Of a stretch of 64,000 nucleotides of DNA, positions 23,889-33,867 are shown piece after piece. Both the position numbers and the translations under genes were made by a program. Origin of the DNA: Pusillimonas noertemannii (GTDB lineage: Bacteria; Pseudomonadota; Gammaproteobacteria; Burkholderiales; Burkholderiaceae_B). Under the pieces are notes generated by a model. It did not search any database, was not told the origin of the DNA, and saw only the letters and a list, made by a program, of their open reading frames with translations. Where the stretch lies: NCBI RefSeq assembly GCF_003096595.1, contig NZ_QEKO01000002.1:311064-375063 (forward strand), in the 5' to 3' direction. Every line of letters begins with the position of its first letter. The stretch's first letter is position 1.

Positions 23889-25322
23889 CTACAGTATCGG
23901 ACTAAGCATAGCCATTGCATTATTGCGAAGCCTGTAAAGCCGAGTCCATGCGGCCACATCCGCAGCGTTAATCTGTGTAGACTGACCAATGTAATCCTCT
24001 TGCCTACAACGAATGGCCTGCGTCAGCACAGAGTCTTGGAACAGGATGTTGTTTTCGAAGTTAAGCTCAAAACTGCGCCTGTCCATATTTGCAGAGCCGA
24101 TCAGGGTTATCTCGCCGTCAACGGTCAGGGTCTTGGCATGCAACAAGCCACCCACATATTCGTAAATACACACGCCCGCTTCCAATAATTCGGCATAACA
24201 GCTACGACTGGCAGCGCCCACGAACCAGCTGTCATTTCTGGCCGGCAAAACAATCGTCGTTGCAATGCCGCGCCGGGCACTGGCGCATAGCGCGGCTTGC
24301 ATGGTCGCATCGGGAACATAATAGGGCGTGGTAATTACCAGTTCGCGTCGGGCACTAAACATCAATGTGGCAAAGAGCTCTGGCATTGCCGAATAATGGT
24401 TCTCGGGGCCGGTCGCAATGACCTGGGCCCGGAAGCCTTCTCCAGACTGCCTCACGGGGTGTTGCAACAACTGACGCAAGTCTTCTTGAGTGGTAAGGAA
24501 CCAATCCTCTAGGAATAGGTGCTGGTTTTGACTTGCAATCGGGCCTTCAAAACGAACTACGGCATCAACCCACGGTGCATACTTGGGTTTGACGGCAAAC
24601 TCGGGGTCCGCGCAGTTTTGGCTGCCGCAATAGGTAATGTAGTTATCGATCACCACGACTTTACGGTGATTACGAACGTCGACTCGCCCCTTCAAAATAC
24701 GCACCAAGACGTTGCCAATGGCTTGGGCCCGTGCCAGGCTCACTCCTGCACGACTCATGTTTGACCAATACTCGCTACGGATAAAGTCTCGTGACCCGAG
24801 ATCATCGACAATCACGCGGCAGGCAACACCGCGCTGCGCCGCGCGCGCCATGGCTTCAGCCACCTTCCGTCCGTTGTTATCGGCAAGCCAGATATAGAAA
24901 AGAAGGTGAACGTGCTCGGTTGCCGCGTCGATATCCCTGACCATCGCCTCAATAGTCGCGTTCGAATCATCAAGCAGTTCCCCTGTGTTTCCGCCTACTG
25001 CAGTGAATCCACTAAGAGATTCGCCTATGGAAAAGCCAGGCGCAGCGACCGTAGCTATGCCGGCTTGCTTCTGTTGCGGTTGAAAAACGAGGGATCGATC
25101 CTTCGTCGCGCCACGAGGGTTTGCACTTCGGGACAAGCGAACCTCGCCCAGCATCAAGTAGGCCAGCGCACCGACATAAGGTAGGGCGGCGATGAACAGA
25201 ATCCATGCAATACGTGATGCCGGGTCGCGCCGTGGCCGCAGCAAAACACGGATGGAAAGGCCAATAATGATTAGAAAGTGGGCTAACAGCCACATGACAA
25301 TACCCTTGTTGTAACGATGCAT
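23889..25322 (-). CDS. cls: Cardiolipin synthase (two HKD motifs)
   Basis: The 477-residue protein has two N-terminal membrane helices (about 9-27 and 36-58). It has two phospholipase-D HKD motifs: HRKVVVID (H219, K221, D226) and HAKTLTVD (H395, K397, D402). It condenses two phosphatidylglycerols to cardiolipin at the inner membrane. Length and motif spacing match ClsA/ClsB-type enzymes. It lies alone on this strand between fic and the lysozyme-inhibitor-like gene. Confidence 0.93.
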   Translation of the reverse strand: MHRYNKGIVMWLLAHFLIIIGLSIRVLLRPRRDPASRIAWILFIAALPYVGALAYLMLGEVRLSRSANPRGATKDRSLVFQPQQKQAGIATVAAPGFSIGESLSGFTAVGGNTGELLDDSNATIEAMVRDIDAATEHVHLLFYIWLADNNGRKVAEAMARAAQRGVACRVIVDDLGSRDFIRSEYWSNMSRAGVSLARAQAIGNVLVRILKGRVDVRNHRKVVVIDNYITYCGSQNCADPEFAVKPKYAPWVDAVVRFEGPIASQNQHLFLEDWFLTTQEDLRQLLQHPVRQSGEGFRAQVIATGPENHYSAMPELFATLMFSARRELVITTPYYVPDATMQAALCASARRGIATTIVLPARNDSWFVGAASRSCYAELLEAGVCIYEYVGGLLHAKTLTVDGEITLIGSANMDRRSFELNFENNILFQDSVLTQAIRCRQEDYIGQSTQINAADVAAWTRLYRLRNNAMAMLSPIL

Positions 25323-25397
25323 AGCCTCGCCACGGGTGTGCGCGCTGGGGCGCTTGCCCGTGGCAGATAAGATGAGTGCTACCGGCCGCTCTTGCGC

Positions 25398-26408
25398 TTA
25401 GCTTTTTGTTGCCGTGTCGATAGCCTGCCACAGCAATTCGCCCTTCTCGGTCTTGAGCACAAGCGCACCCTGATCGTCAAAGGCAAAACCGCGTACGCCA
25501 GACAAATACTGGTCGACTGTGTCGGCCAGCGTCATGACGGCAGGTTCGCAGGCCATGCGCGTACTTGCCAGCTTTGAAAAGCTCAGGCCTTCGCCACTAA
25601 GCGCATAGCTGCCCATAATACGGTTGCATCCGTTGGAACCCGCCACACGGTTATCGGCAAGAAATTCGAGCGAGGCTTGTGTCGTCACTGCTTTGCCGTC
25701 GATGGCTTTCAACTGCCAGCGTACGCCTTGCAGCAGACGCGCCGGGTCGCCCCCGCAGCCCTGCATAGTTTGTTCATTTAAGGTCATACTCACTGTATAG
25801 GGACGCGGCTGCCCCGACATATTGTCTACGCACAGCTGGGGGTTGATATCAAGATAAAGATTGGCCTGGCCTGATTCGGCCTGTATGCGCCACCCATCGC
25901 CCTGCGGGCTTTGCCCCTTTACATCGAAACTGCGGGGCGGCTTCCCTGGCTCGCTTAGGGTTACGCTCCAACGATCATAATCGACTGCCCAGAAAGATTC
26001 GTTACCGCTGGCGCGCATGGGCACCATAAGCGTGCCGTCTTCCACGCAAACCGGAAGTTCGGTTCCCGACCATGTAACGTTGGCTTGGCCGCCTTTACTC
26101 CAGAACTCGGTGCCGGGGTCGTTGGGCGCCACGTAGCGGGCACCCGAGGCCGAGACGGCCTGTCGCAGAATCTGGCTGCTGCCCCCGACCACGACTTCCA
26201 TGAACTGACCGACCATGCGCACCTGAATGGGCTGGCGCGCGCAATGCCAAGTGGTGAAGGGATGACTGTCCTGCGAGATTTCCGTAACACGCACGCCTTG
26301 GGGCGCTTGCGATTGCGCCGCACCGACTGCCGGCGTAGAGAGGCATAGAGCCACCATTACGGACGCAGGAAGTTGCAGAGAACTATTGAATAAGCTCTTG
26401 AGAAACAT
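25398..26408 (-). CDS. Exported protein with MliC, COG3650-like and META domains
   Basis: The 336-residue protein begins MFLKSLFNSSLQLPASVMVA with a signal peptide cleaved near GAAQS. Residues about 50-135 follow the MliC lysozyme-inhibitor pattern (two Cys, SASGARYV, FWSKGGQANV). The middle resembles the COG3650 lipoprotein domain. Residues about 230-330 are a META domain (SNGCNRIMGSY, TRMACEP). The start at 26408 is chosen because it gives the signal peptide; the upstream frame crosses the LexA box. It probably resists host lysozyme or responds to envelope stress. Confidence 0.82.
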   Translation of the reverse strand: MFLKSLFNSSLQLPASVMVALCLSTPAVGAAQSQAPQGVRVTEISQDSHPFTTWHCARQPIQVRMVGQFMEVVVGGSSQILRQAVSASGARYVAPNDPGTEFWSKGGQANVTWSGTELPVCVEDGTLMVPMRASGNESFWAVDYDRWSVTLSEPGKPPRSFDVKGQSPQGDGWRIQAESGQANLYLDINPQLCVDNMSGQPRPYTVSMTLNEQTMQGCGGDPARLLQGVRWQLKAIDGKAVTTQASLEFLADNRVAGSNGCNRIMGSYALSGEGLSFSKLASTRMACEPAVMTLADTVDQYLSGVRGFAFDDQGALVLKTEKGELLWQAIDTATKS

Positions 26409-26470
26409 GGGTGCTTTCCTACGGTTTAGTTTGTGGGAAACCAGTATGATCCGAAACGAGGACTTTTGAT

Positions 26471-26498
26471 AGAATGCTGTGTTTATACACAGCATTCT
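26471..26498. promoter_or_regulatory. LexA/SOS-type box in a perfect palindrome
   Basis: The bases 26477-26492 read CTGT-GTTTATAC-ACAG, the exact proteobacterial SOS box spacing. They lie in a perfect inverted repeat with arms AGAATGCTGTGT and ACACAGCATTCT around TTAT. It sits 174 bases before the DUF2130 start and 63 bases before the exported protein's start. LexA control of either gene is inference. Confidence 0.65.
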
Positions 26499-26671
26499 GA
26501 AAACGGGGCACAGTATGCGGCGCAGGTGCCCAATTATGTGTTCCAGGCGGGCGCGCGCAGCGCCCCCGGCCACACCGGCAGCCCGCCTGTTTGTCGGGGC
26601 AGTTCATTGAGGCCGAGAGGCGATAGGTGCTGCACACCCTTACCACCCGTCACTAGCACTGATAATTAGAT

Positions 26672-28078
26672 ATGCACGAAATCATTTGTCCACACTGCAA
26701 CAAGGCATTCAAGATCGATGAAGCCGGATACGCAGACATTCTGAAGCAGGTACGCGACAGCGATTTCGAAAAACAGTTGCACGAGCGACTTGAGTTGGCC
26801 GAGCAAGACAAGCGCAATGCGGTGGAGCTTGCCCAAGCCAAGGTCGCGGGCGAACTGCAAAAGGCTGCGTCGGCCAAAGACGCCGAAATTCAGGAACTGA
26901 AGGCCAAGCTGGACGCCAGCGAGGTGGCCCGCAAGCTGGCCCTGGCCGAAGCCTTAAGCGCTGTAGAAAAAGAGCGCGACGCACTGGCCAACGAACTGGA
27001 ACACGCCCGACATCAGCAGCTGGCCGCGTCCAAGTTGGCAGAATCTACACTGCAAAGCGAACTGCATAAGGTTGCTACTGCCAAAGAAGTGGAAATCAAT
27101 GAACTGAAAGCCAAGATCGCCGCTGACGGCACGGCAAGGCAACTGGCCATTACCCAGGCCGTTAACGCGGCCGAGAAGGAGCGCGACGAGCTGAAGAACG
27201 GCCTGGAAACCGCCAAACTGGAAAAGCAACTTGCCGAAAAATCGCTGAAGGACAGGTACGAAGCGCAACTGAAAGATCGCGACGATCAGATCGAGCGGCT
27301 TCGCGACATGAAGGCGCGGTTGTCTACCAAGATGGTGGGCGAAACGCTGGAACAGCATTGCGAAACCGAATTCAATCGCCTGCGTGCCACCGCGTTTGCG
27401 CGTGCCTACTTCGAGAAAGACAACGATGCCAGCGGCGGCAGCAAGGGCGACTATATCTTCCGCGATCACGATGATCAAGGCACCGAGATCGTGTCGATCA
27501 TGTTCGAGATGAAGAACGAGGCCGACACCACGGCCACCAAGAAACGGAACGAGGATTTCTTCAGGGAACTGGACAAAGACCGCCAGGCCAAGGGCTGTGA
27601 ATACGCCGTGCTGGTGTCGCTTCTGGAAGCCGACAGCGAACTGTACAACACGGGTATTGTCGATGTGTCGTACCGCTACCCCAAGATGTACGTGGTGCGT
27701 CCGCAGTTTTTTATTCCCATGATCACCTTGCTGCGCAATGCTGCGATGAACTCGTTGCAATACAAGAATGAACTGGCGTTGGTCAAGGCCCAGAACATTG
27801 ATATCACCAATTTTGAAAGCAAGCTGGAAGCTTTCAAGACCGGGTTCGAACGAAACTACGAACTGGCCTCCAAGCAGTTTACAAAGGCCATCGACGAGAT
27901 CGACAAATCTATCGACCACCTGCAAAAAACCAAAGACGCCTTGTTAAGCGCAGACCGCAACCTACGCTTGGCCAACAACAAGGCGCAAGACGTAACTATT
28001 AAAAAGCTGACACACGGCAACCCCACCATGAAGGCCAAGTTTGCCGAGATAGAAATTTCCGAAGATTCGGTTGATTAA
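26672..28078 (+). CDS. DUF2130/COG4487 protein with zinc-finger head and coiled coil
   Basis: The 468-residue protein starts with ICPHCNKAF, a one-pair zinc-knuckle-like motif. It then has a long Ala/Glu/Lys coiled coil (about 20-210) and a C-terminal domain with [17 protein letters not shown] and [21 protein letters not shown]. The latter layout (an acidic residue followed by an E-x-K pair, FEMKNE) is like PD-(D/E)XK nucleases. A SOS box lies upstream. A DNA-repair or nuclease role is plausible but unproven. Confidence 0.85.
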   Translation: MHEIICPHCNKAFKIDEAGYADILKQVRDSDFEKQLHERLELAEQDKRNAVELAQAKVAGELQKAASAKDAEIQELKAKLDASEVARKLALAEALSAVEKERDALANELEHARHQQLAASKLAESTLQSELHKVATAKEVEINELKAKIAADGTARQLAITQAVNAAEKERDELKNGLETAKLEKQLAEKSLKDRYEAQLKDRDDQIERLRDMKARLSTKMVGETLEQHCETEFNRLRATAFARAYFEKDNDASGGSKGDYIFRDHDDQGTEIVSIMFEMKNEADTTATKKRNEDFFRELDKDRQAKGCEYAVLVSLLEADSELYNTGIVDVSYRYPKMYVVRPQFFIPMITLLRNAAMNSLQYKNELALVKAQNIDITNFESKLEAFKTGFERNYELASKQFTKAIDEIDKSIDHLQKTKDALLSADRNLRLANNKAQDVTIKKLTHGNPTMKAKFAEIEISEDSVD

Positions 28079-28086
28079 CACCTGCT

Positions 28087-28107
28087 AGTTCCGATCTGAT
28101 CGGAACT
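28087..28107. terminator. Palindrome between convergent genes
   Basis: AGTTCCGATC, one T and GATCGGAACT form a 21-base perfect inverted repeat nine bases after the DUF2130 stop and 16 before the convergent gene's stop. It could end transcription from both sides, though T-runs are weak. Confidence 0.5.
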
Positions 28108-28123
28108 ACTGCAGATCATGGCG

Positions 28124-29056
28124 TCAAAGCCGAGGAATCACCTCTTCTCCCAACTCTTGAACCACCTCTTCCACAGGCCGGCCGCCGGACAGGTTGAACA
28201 GCACATGCCCCACGCCAAGTTCTTTCAGGCGCAGCAGGTAATCGATCAGGGCCTCTCGGCCGGTGCGCATGCCCAGTTCCAGCGGTTCAGGCTGGGCCGA
28301 AAGCGATTCAAGCAACTCTAGTTGCATCGATTGTATGAAGGGCTTGTCGGCGCCCTGGGCGCTTTGCTGCAGTGCGCCGCGCCACAAGCTGATACGGCTC
28401 TGCTGCCGGGCTTCGGGGCGATGATAGGTGGCCCAGGCATCGCCGTGCGCGGCAATCCACTGCACCGATTGGCGGGCCGACCCGACCACAATCATGGGAA
28501 TCTGGCGTTGCGGCACCGCCATGAGCTCGTAGCCTTCAGTCGACTCCAGCAAAGGCCCGCGTTCTTGTGGCAGGGGCGACAAGGCAGCACGCACCACCTG
28601 CCAACGTTCGCGAAAGGCTTCGCGGCGCGCCTCAAGGTCTTGGTCGAACGAGGCGAACTCGGCCGGCCTATCGCCGGAACCCACGCCCAAGATAAAGCGC
28701 CCCGCGCTGAGGCGGTCGAGGCTTAACGCAGCCTTGGCCACGTGCAAGGGATGCCGCAAGGGCAACACAATGGCGGCGGCGCCCAGCGCGATGTGTGTGG
28801 TGGCGCCGGCAAGGCCGGCCAGCCATAGAAAGGGGTCATCGAGCGCGCTGGTGGAATTGTCGCTACCCTGGGGAATCATCAACGGCACATCGCGCGTCCA
28901 CAACGCGGCGAAGTTCAGCTTGTCGGCCAGCGCGGCCTGCCGGAAAGCCTCGTCAATACGGGCCATGCTTCCCTGGCGGGCCAGCGGGGTCATCAGCCCC
29001 AGGGTTAGCTGATTCGGCCGGAAAACCTTCTGGTAGGCAATATTAAATCCAGACAC
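28124..29056 (-). CDS. LLM-class (luciferase-like) flavin oxidoreductase
   Basis: The 310-residue protein has the luciferase-like barrel: LGLMTPLARQGS at the first strand, FAALWTRDVPL, and the family-typical PLRHPLHVAKAALSLDRLS, SAGRFILGVGSGDRPAEFAS. Members use FMN with a reduced flavin partner to oxidise small substrates. It ends close to the DUF2130 gene in convergent orientation. No partner reductase is adjacent, and the substrate is unknown. Confidence 0.88.
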   Translation of the reverse strand: MSGFNIAYQKVFRPNQLTLGLMTPLARQGSMARIDEAFRQAALADKLNFAALWTRDVPLMIPQGSDNSTSALDDPFLWLAGLAGATTHIALGAAAIVLPLRHPLHVAKAALSLDRLSAGRFILGVGSGDRPAEFASFDQDLEARREAFRERWQVVRAALSPLPQERGPLLESTEGYELMAVPQRQIPMIVVGSARQSVQWIAAHGDAWATYHRPEARQQSRISLWRGALQQSAQGADKPFIQSMQLELLESLSAQPEPLELGMRTGREALIDYLLRLKELGVGHVLFNLSGGRPVEEVVQELGEEVIPRL

Positions 29057-29120
29057 CTTACATACCCCACTGTTTGGAATTGGCGATAATGCCCATGCTA
29101 TTTACTACCCTTATTGAATC

Positions 29121-29852
29121 ATGCTGAACGTTCTGGAAAGCGATGGCGTACGTACCTTGCACTTTGGCACCTTGGCCGTACAGGGCGCCATGCGCATTGC
29201 GCAGCCCGACGACATTGAACTGGAATACGTGCAGCAAATGATGATGTGGCTGCTGTTTCGCGACCACGCCACGCATGTTGTGCAGCTTGGCCTGGGCGCG
29301 GCCGCGCTGACCAAGTTCTGCCGCAAGCGCCTGCCGTCGGCCAAGGTGACCGCCGTGGAACTTGATTCGCGGGTCATCGACATTTGTCGCAGCCACTTCA
29401 ACCTGCCTGCCGACGATGAACGCCTTACCGTATTGAACATGGACGCCCTGGACTACGTACAGGATTTTTCGCGTCGTCGTTCGATCGACGTGCTGCAGGT
29501 TGACTTGTACGACGCCCAGGCGAAAGGGCCGCTATTAAGCACCGAGGCATTTTATGCCGCCTGTGCCAATTGCCTCAGCCCGCAAGGCATGATGACCATC
29601 AACCTGTACTGCGACTGGCCCGAACACCTGCAGCATCTTCAAATGATCGAAAACGCGTTCGAGGCCGTGGCGTGGCTGCCCGAAGTCCACGATGGCAACA
29701 TGGTGGCCATCGCCTTCAAGCAGTCGCCTTCGGTCGACTTTGATGCGCTCTATGCACGCGCTGCCAATATACAGGCCACGTTGGGGCTACCCGCCGAAAC
29801 CTGGGTCAACGGCCTGCACAGCTGGATGAGCCACGGCACCGAGCCGCAGTAA
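29121..29852 (+). CDS. SpeE-like methyltransferase-fold protein
   Basis: The 243-residue protein has the polyamine-synthase-type core: VVQLGLGAAALTKFCRK as the nucleotide loop, VTAVELDSRVIDICRSHF as the acidic strand, and IDVLQVDLYDAQAKGP near the active site. It lacks the classic N-terminal SpeE strand domain length, so it may act on another substrate. It lies divergent to the oxidoreductase and convergent with the CobN-like gene. Confidence 0.82.
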   Translation: MLNVLESDGVRTLHFGTLAVQGAMRIAQPDDIELEYVQQMMMWLLFRDHATHVVQLGLGAAALTKFCRKRLPSAKVTAVELDSRVIDICRSHFNLPADDERLTVLNMDALDYVQDFSRRRSIDVLQVDLYDAQAKGPLLSTEAFYAACANCLSPQGMMTINLYCDWPEHLQHLQMIENAFEAVAWLPEVHDGNMVAIAFKQSPSVDFDALYARAANIQATLGLPAETWVNGLHSWMSHGTEPQ

Positions 29853-29912
29853 AACCCGGGCGCTTAGCGGCGCCTCGCCTCATCAATTCCCCAAAGCAGC
29901 CAAGCCCAGCTG

Positions 29913-32900
29913 CTACCAACGCGGACGACGCACCCATCCCCCCGCGACAAACACTGCCATGGCCAACAGCCAGAGCCAAACCCCTTTTTGCACCGGTTGA
30001 ACCGGCGTGGCGACACGCGGCTCTAGAGCGTAGCCCTCCACATTCGCTGCCGTCGGCGACGGTTCAGCAGCCGGTTCGGCGGCAGCACCCGGCGGTGCGA
30101 CGACAGGCGCCGTGGCAGAGGCAGGCGCCGGCTGGTCCATACTCACAAGTTTCGTGGCCTGGCATGATGGCAACGCGCAGTCCGACCCGTGCCGGGCTAC
30201 GCTCTCGGCCAGTGCCTGCTCCAGTTGCGCACGGTCGGCCTCATTGGCTTGCCAGGCGCCGCGATCTATGGCGTCCAGCAAGGTTTCCAGCAGATGCTGG
30301 CGCGCATGGGGGTTGTGCTGTTCGAAGTAAGCGTCCAAATCCAGGCCGTACTTGTCTTCGACATACACTTCCTTAACCTCGGCCCAGTCGGCGTCGGCGA
30401 CGAGCTGCGGCGTGGTCACATCCCACAGCAGCATGTGGGCTGGCAAGTCGGCCATGTAGCGTGCGCCGTTGTAGCCACTTTTCTGCATGGCGCGTATCCA
30501 CTCTGGGTTGAAGTAGCGCGACTGCAGCTCCCGGCCGAAGGTGCGTGCCAGGGGCTCCAGGTGCGCTTTGCCGGTTTGCGAGGCTTTCAGGTCGGCCACG
30601 TAGTTGCTCACCTGTCGCCCCGTATGCTCGCGCACCGCCATGCCGATGCCGCCCAGGTAGGCGGCGGGCATGCTGGTGTCCAGCAAGCCATAGGCGTTCG
30701 AGCTGCGACTGAAGACGGCGGCCTCGACGGACGACAACTGGGCGACGAAGCCTACGGCGTCCGCCGCGCCGTCATCGTTTTCGCCATAGGCATGGCCCAG
30801 CCGATCCGTGTAAAGCCGGGACAGGCGGGCGTCATCCCATTCTGCGCCGGCGTGGATGGCGAACTGAGTCGAAGGCGAATACGCGCCCGGCGCCGTCGAG
30901 TAAATGCGCCGCTGCGACCGTTGCGCGGCGGTGTCGGCGTCCATGCCCTCGGCGCTCAGGCGCTGGGCTTCCGACTGGCTGTATAGAAAGACGGGGTTGT
31001 CGTCTTCGCGCGCCTGCGCAGCCAGCCGAGCGGCCTTGGCCAGCATGGCGATCTTGTCGCGGAAGTGGTCGCGGTAGGTGCCCGAGGTCGTCACCAGCAC
31101 GTCCACTCGGGGCCGGCCCAATGTTGCCCGGTCATCCAGTGTCACATCGACGACTTCGCCGCGCGGATTCCACACAGGCCTGGCGCCCAGCAGGCGCAAA
31201 ACCTGGGCTTCTATAGCCGCCTCGTTCTGCGTGGATTCGCCCGACCACAGCACGAAGGCCACCTTGCGCGGCATGACGCCGTGCTCCTGGCGGTGGGTAT
31301 CGATCAGCTCGTCGGCCAGCCTGGCGCCGATCTCCCAGGATTCGGGCGTCGGCAGGCGGCGCGTAGCCAGCGCATATGGATTGCGTCCCGGTGGCAGAGC
31401 ATGCGGGTTGCGCACGGCGTCGGCCATGGGGCCGGGTTCGATGTAGCCACCCGACAGGGCTTGCATTACCGCGGCCATTTCGCGCGGTGCGGCAGCGATA
31501 CGGGCCGCGTAGTCACGAATGCGCGCCAGCTGGCCGGGCGCCACCCGGGCAAAATCGCCGCGCAACACCGCGCGCACGGTTTCTTCGTCCGGCGCATCGG
31601 CATCGTCGCCAGCCAGCATGGCGTGCACCATGCCCGCGGTCGTACCCTCGTCGGGCGCCTGGCCCAGCACATGGCCCCCGACCGGCATGACGGCGTCAGC
31701 CACTTCGCCCAGATAAGCGCCCAGCGCGGCTTCCAGCTTCGGCCACGGCGCCGAGGCGGGATCGAGGTCCAGCGCCCGCCCATAGGCTACGGCGGCTTTG
31801 CGCACGGCCTGCCGGGCCGCTTCCTGGTCCGCAGCGGATATCGTCCCATCCGCCGTCCGGGCCAAGTCATTACGCAAGTCCGTCAATGCCGGCGACAAGC
31901 CGCTCTGCCTCAACGGCGGCATGAAGCCCAATGTCACCGCGTGAGCACGCCGCTTGTTGCCGATGCCGCCGTTGGCCTGCAAGGGCGTGGGCTGTATATG
32001 CGGCAAACCCCCGATCAAAGTGCCTATCCAATCATCCCGCGCGGGCCCCTGCTGCTTGCCTGGCATGAGCGATAGCTGGGTGAAGAACGGCACATAGGCG
32101 TCGGCGTGCCAACCCCGGGCCATCCATAGATAGAAGGCGATGTACTGGTGGTGCGGCGGCAAGGCGCCCGTGGAAGACAAGGCATCCGCATCCTGCAGAT
32201 ACCCCCAAACTGGGTGCGGTGCCAGCGCCACCTTGCCGAAACGCAGCAAGGGGATGACGATGGAACGCGCGCCCGATTCATCGACGCGCACCATCAATCT
32301 GCCCGGCGGCGGTCCCCAGTGCGCTTCGGTCTGCTCGCGCAAGGCCGTTGGCAACTGCGCATACCATTCCAGGTACTGCGCCTCGGGAACAGCTACAGCG
32401 TTGCCCTCTTTCAGGCGCCTCTCCAATTCGGCCTGCGCATTTGCCGCTTGTGCATCGTCTTCGCCCCGATGGCCGGTAGCGCCCCACATGCCCGCGCTGA
32501 CATTCGTGCCATCGAGCGCCATGCGCCGTGCCAACTCTTGAGCATCGGGCAAGGGGCCGTCTCCCACGTCATAGCCTTCGTCCCTGAGCCGGCGCAATAA
32601 CGCCGCTAGGCTGGCCTGGGCGTCCAGATACGTGTCGGGATCGCTGCCGACGTCGGCCCGATCAGCCGCTTCGCTGTGATAGGTGATCACTAGGCGTTTT
32701 CCGGCGTTGGGCATGCGATGCAATCGCGCCCAAGCCACGGCCCGCTCCACGCGCCAGGCCACCTGCCCCGGCAGCGCCTCATGCCGTACGGCGCCGTCGC
32801 CATGCACCACACGGGCGCCGACCATCATGGGCTCGACGATGCCGCTGGCTTCGCTCATGGCGAGCTGGCCGCTGCGATCGGGCGCAAAGCCGCCCAGGTC

Positions 32901-33866
32901 GGCACGCCACTCTTGCGGACTGCGGCTGTAGTCGGTCGTGCAATTGAGCACGGCCACGCCAAGCGCCTTGGCTTCCTCTACCCCTGCACGATGGTCGGCA
33001 TAGTCGATCTGGCTGGCGCACAGAATCAAGGCGTCGACCGCGGGATGGCCATCCCGGCCGTGCAGGCCGCGCAGGGAATCGCGGCTGCCGCTGCGCCAGA
33101 GCGCAATGGGCAGACCGCCCTGGCGCTCTGTTTCCTCGATCAGCGCATCGATTACGGCGGTGTTGCCGCCCAGCGCCAGGCTGCGGTAGAACACGATGCC
33201 CACGCGTGGGCGTTCGGCGGCGTCGACATGGCGCCGCCCCATCCAGCCCAGATAGGTTTGCAGATCAGTGAAGCCCTCGGGATGGCCGGGATGATAATAG
33301 GCGTGGTCAGGGTACTCGACCGGCGCAGCAACCGGCCTGTCCAGGTCCAGCAGCCGCACGCCCAGGTAGTCGAACAGGTAGGTATAGTTGTCCGCGGTGG
33401 CGTTGCGCCAGTATTTGATGGCGTCCGGCACCGAGGCCGGGTCCACGTTGCCGCTCACCCATTCATGCCCGTTCAGCACCAGCACCTTGGTATGCCGCGC
33501 GGCTTCGTCCAGGCGCGCGCGATATTGCGCCAGCCTTGGGCCTATGCCTTCGACCACGACGAGGTCGTAGCCGGACAGATCCGCCTCGTTCACCGAAGGC
33601 AAATGTCCACCTCCCAAGCCGAACAGGTCGATTTGCATGGTGGGCGCCTGGCGTGCCGCCGCCTCGCGCATCAAGGTGGGCTGCTGCGCCAGCTCTATGG
33701 AAATGACGGCAATACGCGGGCGGGAGGCCTGAGCCGCATTCGCCTCCATGGGCCAAAGGCATAACAAACACAGCAGGCAGGCCCATATGCATCCATCTCG
33801 CATCCGCCGTTGGATCTGGCGACCGCTTCGTTCATGTGCGCCGTGGAGGTTCAGATCATGGATCAT
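29913..33866 (-). CDS. Exported, membrane-anchored CobN-like chelatase
   Basis: The 1,317-residue protein resembles the large subunit of cobalt/magnesium chelatases (CobN/BchH). It has a signal-like segment (WACLLCLLCLWPMEANAAQA) and one C-terminal membrane helix followed by Arg (VWLWLLAMAVFVAGGWVRRPRW). It is therefore predicted to act outside the cytoplasm, unlike cobalamin CobN. The start at 33866 is one base after the DUF2149 stop; MRDGCIW at 33803 is an alternative. Relatives beside ExbB-like and DUF2149 genes occur in haem (hmu) and zinc-starvation loci, where they may move metals in or out of tetrapyrroles. Confidence 0.88.
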   Translation of the reverse strand: MIHDLNLHGAHERSGRQIQRRMRDGCIWACLLCLLCLWPMEANAAQASRPRIAVISIELAQQPTLMREAAARQAPTMQIDLFGLGGGHLPSVNEADLSGYDLVVVEGIGPRLAQYRARLDEAARHTKVLVLNGHEWVSGNVDPASVPDAIKYWRNATADNYTYLFDYLGVRLLDLDRPVAAPVEYPDHAYYHPGHPEGFTDLQTYLGWMGRRHVDAAERPRVGIVFYRSLALGGNTAVIDALIEETERQGGLPIALWRSGSRDSLRGLHGRDGHPAVDALILCASQIDYADHRAGVEEAKALGVAVLNCTTDYSRSPQEWRADLGGFAPDRSGQLAMSEASGIVEPMMVGARVVHGDGAVRHEALPGQVAWRVERAVAWARLHRMPNAGKRLVITYHSEAADRADVGSDPDTYLDAQASLAALLRRLRDEGYDVGDGPLPDAQELARRMALDGTNVSAGMWGATGHRGEDDAQAANAQAELERRLKEGNAVAVPEAQYLEWYAQLPTALREQTEAHWGPPPGRLMVRVDESGARSIVIPLLRFGKVALAPHPVWGYLQDADALSSTGALPPHHQYIAFYLWMARGWHADAYVPFFTQLSLMPGKQQGPARDDWIGTLIGGLPHIQPTPLQANGGIGNKRRAHAVTLGFMPPLRQSGLSPALTDLRNDLARTADGTISAADQEAARQAVRKAAVAYGRALDLDPASAPWPKLEAALGAYLGEVADAVMPVGGHVLGQAPDEGTTAGMVHAMLAGDDADAPDEETVRAVLRGDFARVAPGQLARIRDYAARIAAAPREMAAVMQALSGGYIEPGPMADAVRNPHALPPGRNPYALATRRLPTPESWEIGARLADELIDTHRQEHGVMPRKVAFVLWSGESTQNEAAIEAQVLRLLGARPVWNPRGEVVDVTLDDRATLGRPRVDVLVTTSGTYRDHFRDKIAMLAKAARLAAQAREDDNPVFLYSQSEAQRLSAEGMDADTAAQRSQRRIYSTAPGAYSPSTQFAIHAGAEWDDARLSRLYTDRLGHAYGENDDGAADAVGFVAQLSSVEAAVFSRSSNAYGLLDTSMPAAYLGGIGMAVREHTGRQVSNYVADLKASQTGKAHLEPLARTFGRELQSRYFNPEWIRAMQKSGYNGARYMADLPAHMLLWDVTTPQLVADADWAEVKEVYVEDKYGLDLDAYFEQHNPHARQHLLETLLDAIDRGAWQANEADRAQLEQALAESVARHGSDCALPSCQATKLVSMDQPAPASATAPVVAPPGAAAEPAAEPSPTAANVEGYALEPRVATPVQPVQKGVWLWLLAMAVFVAGGWVRRPRW

Positions 33867-33867
33867 G

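Noticed and set aside
26433-26669. An open frame crossing the LexA box.
   Set aside because: It starts inside the divergent promoter, and its product is low-complexity and unlike known proteins.
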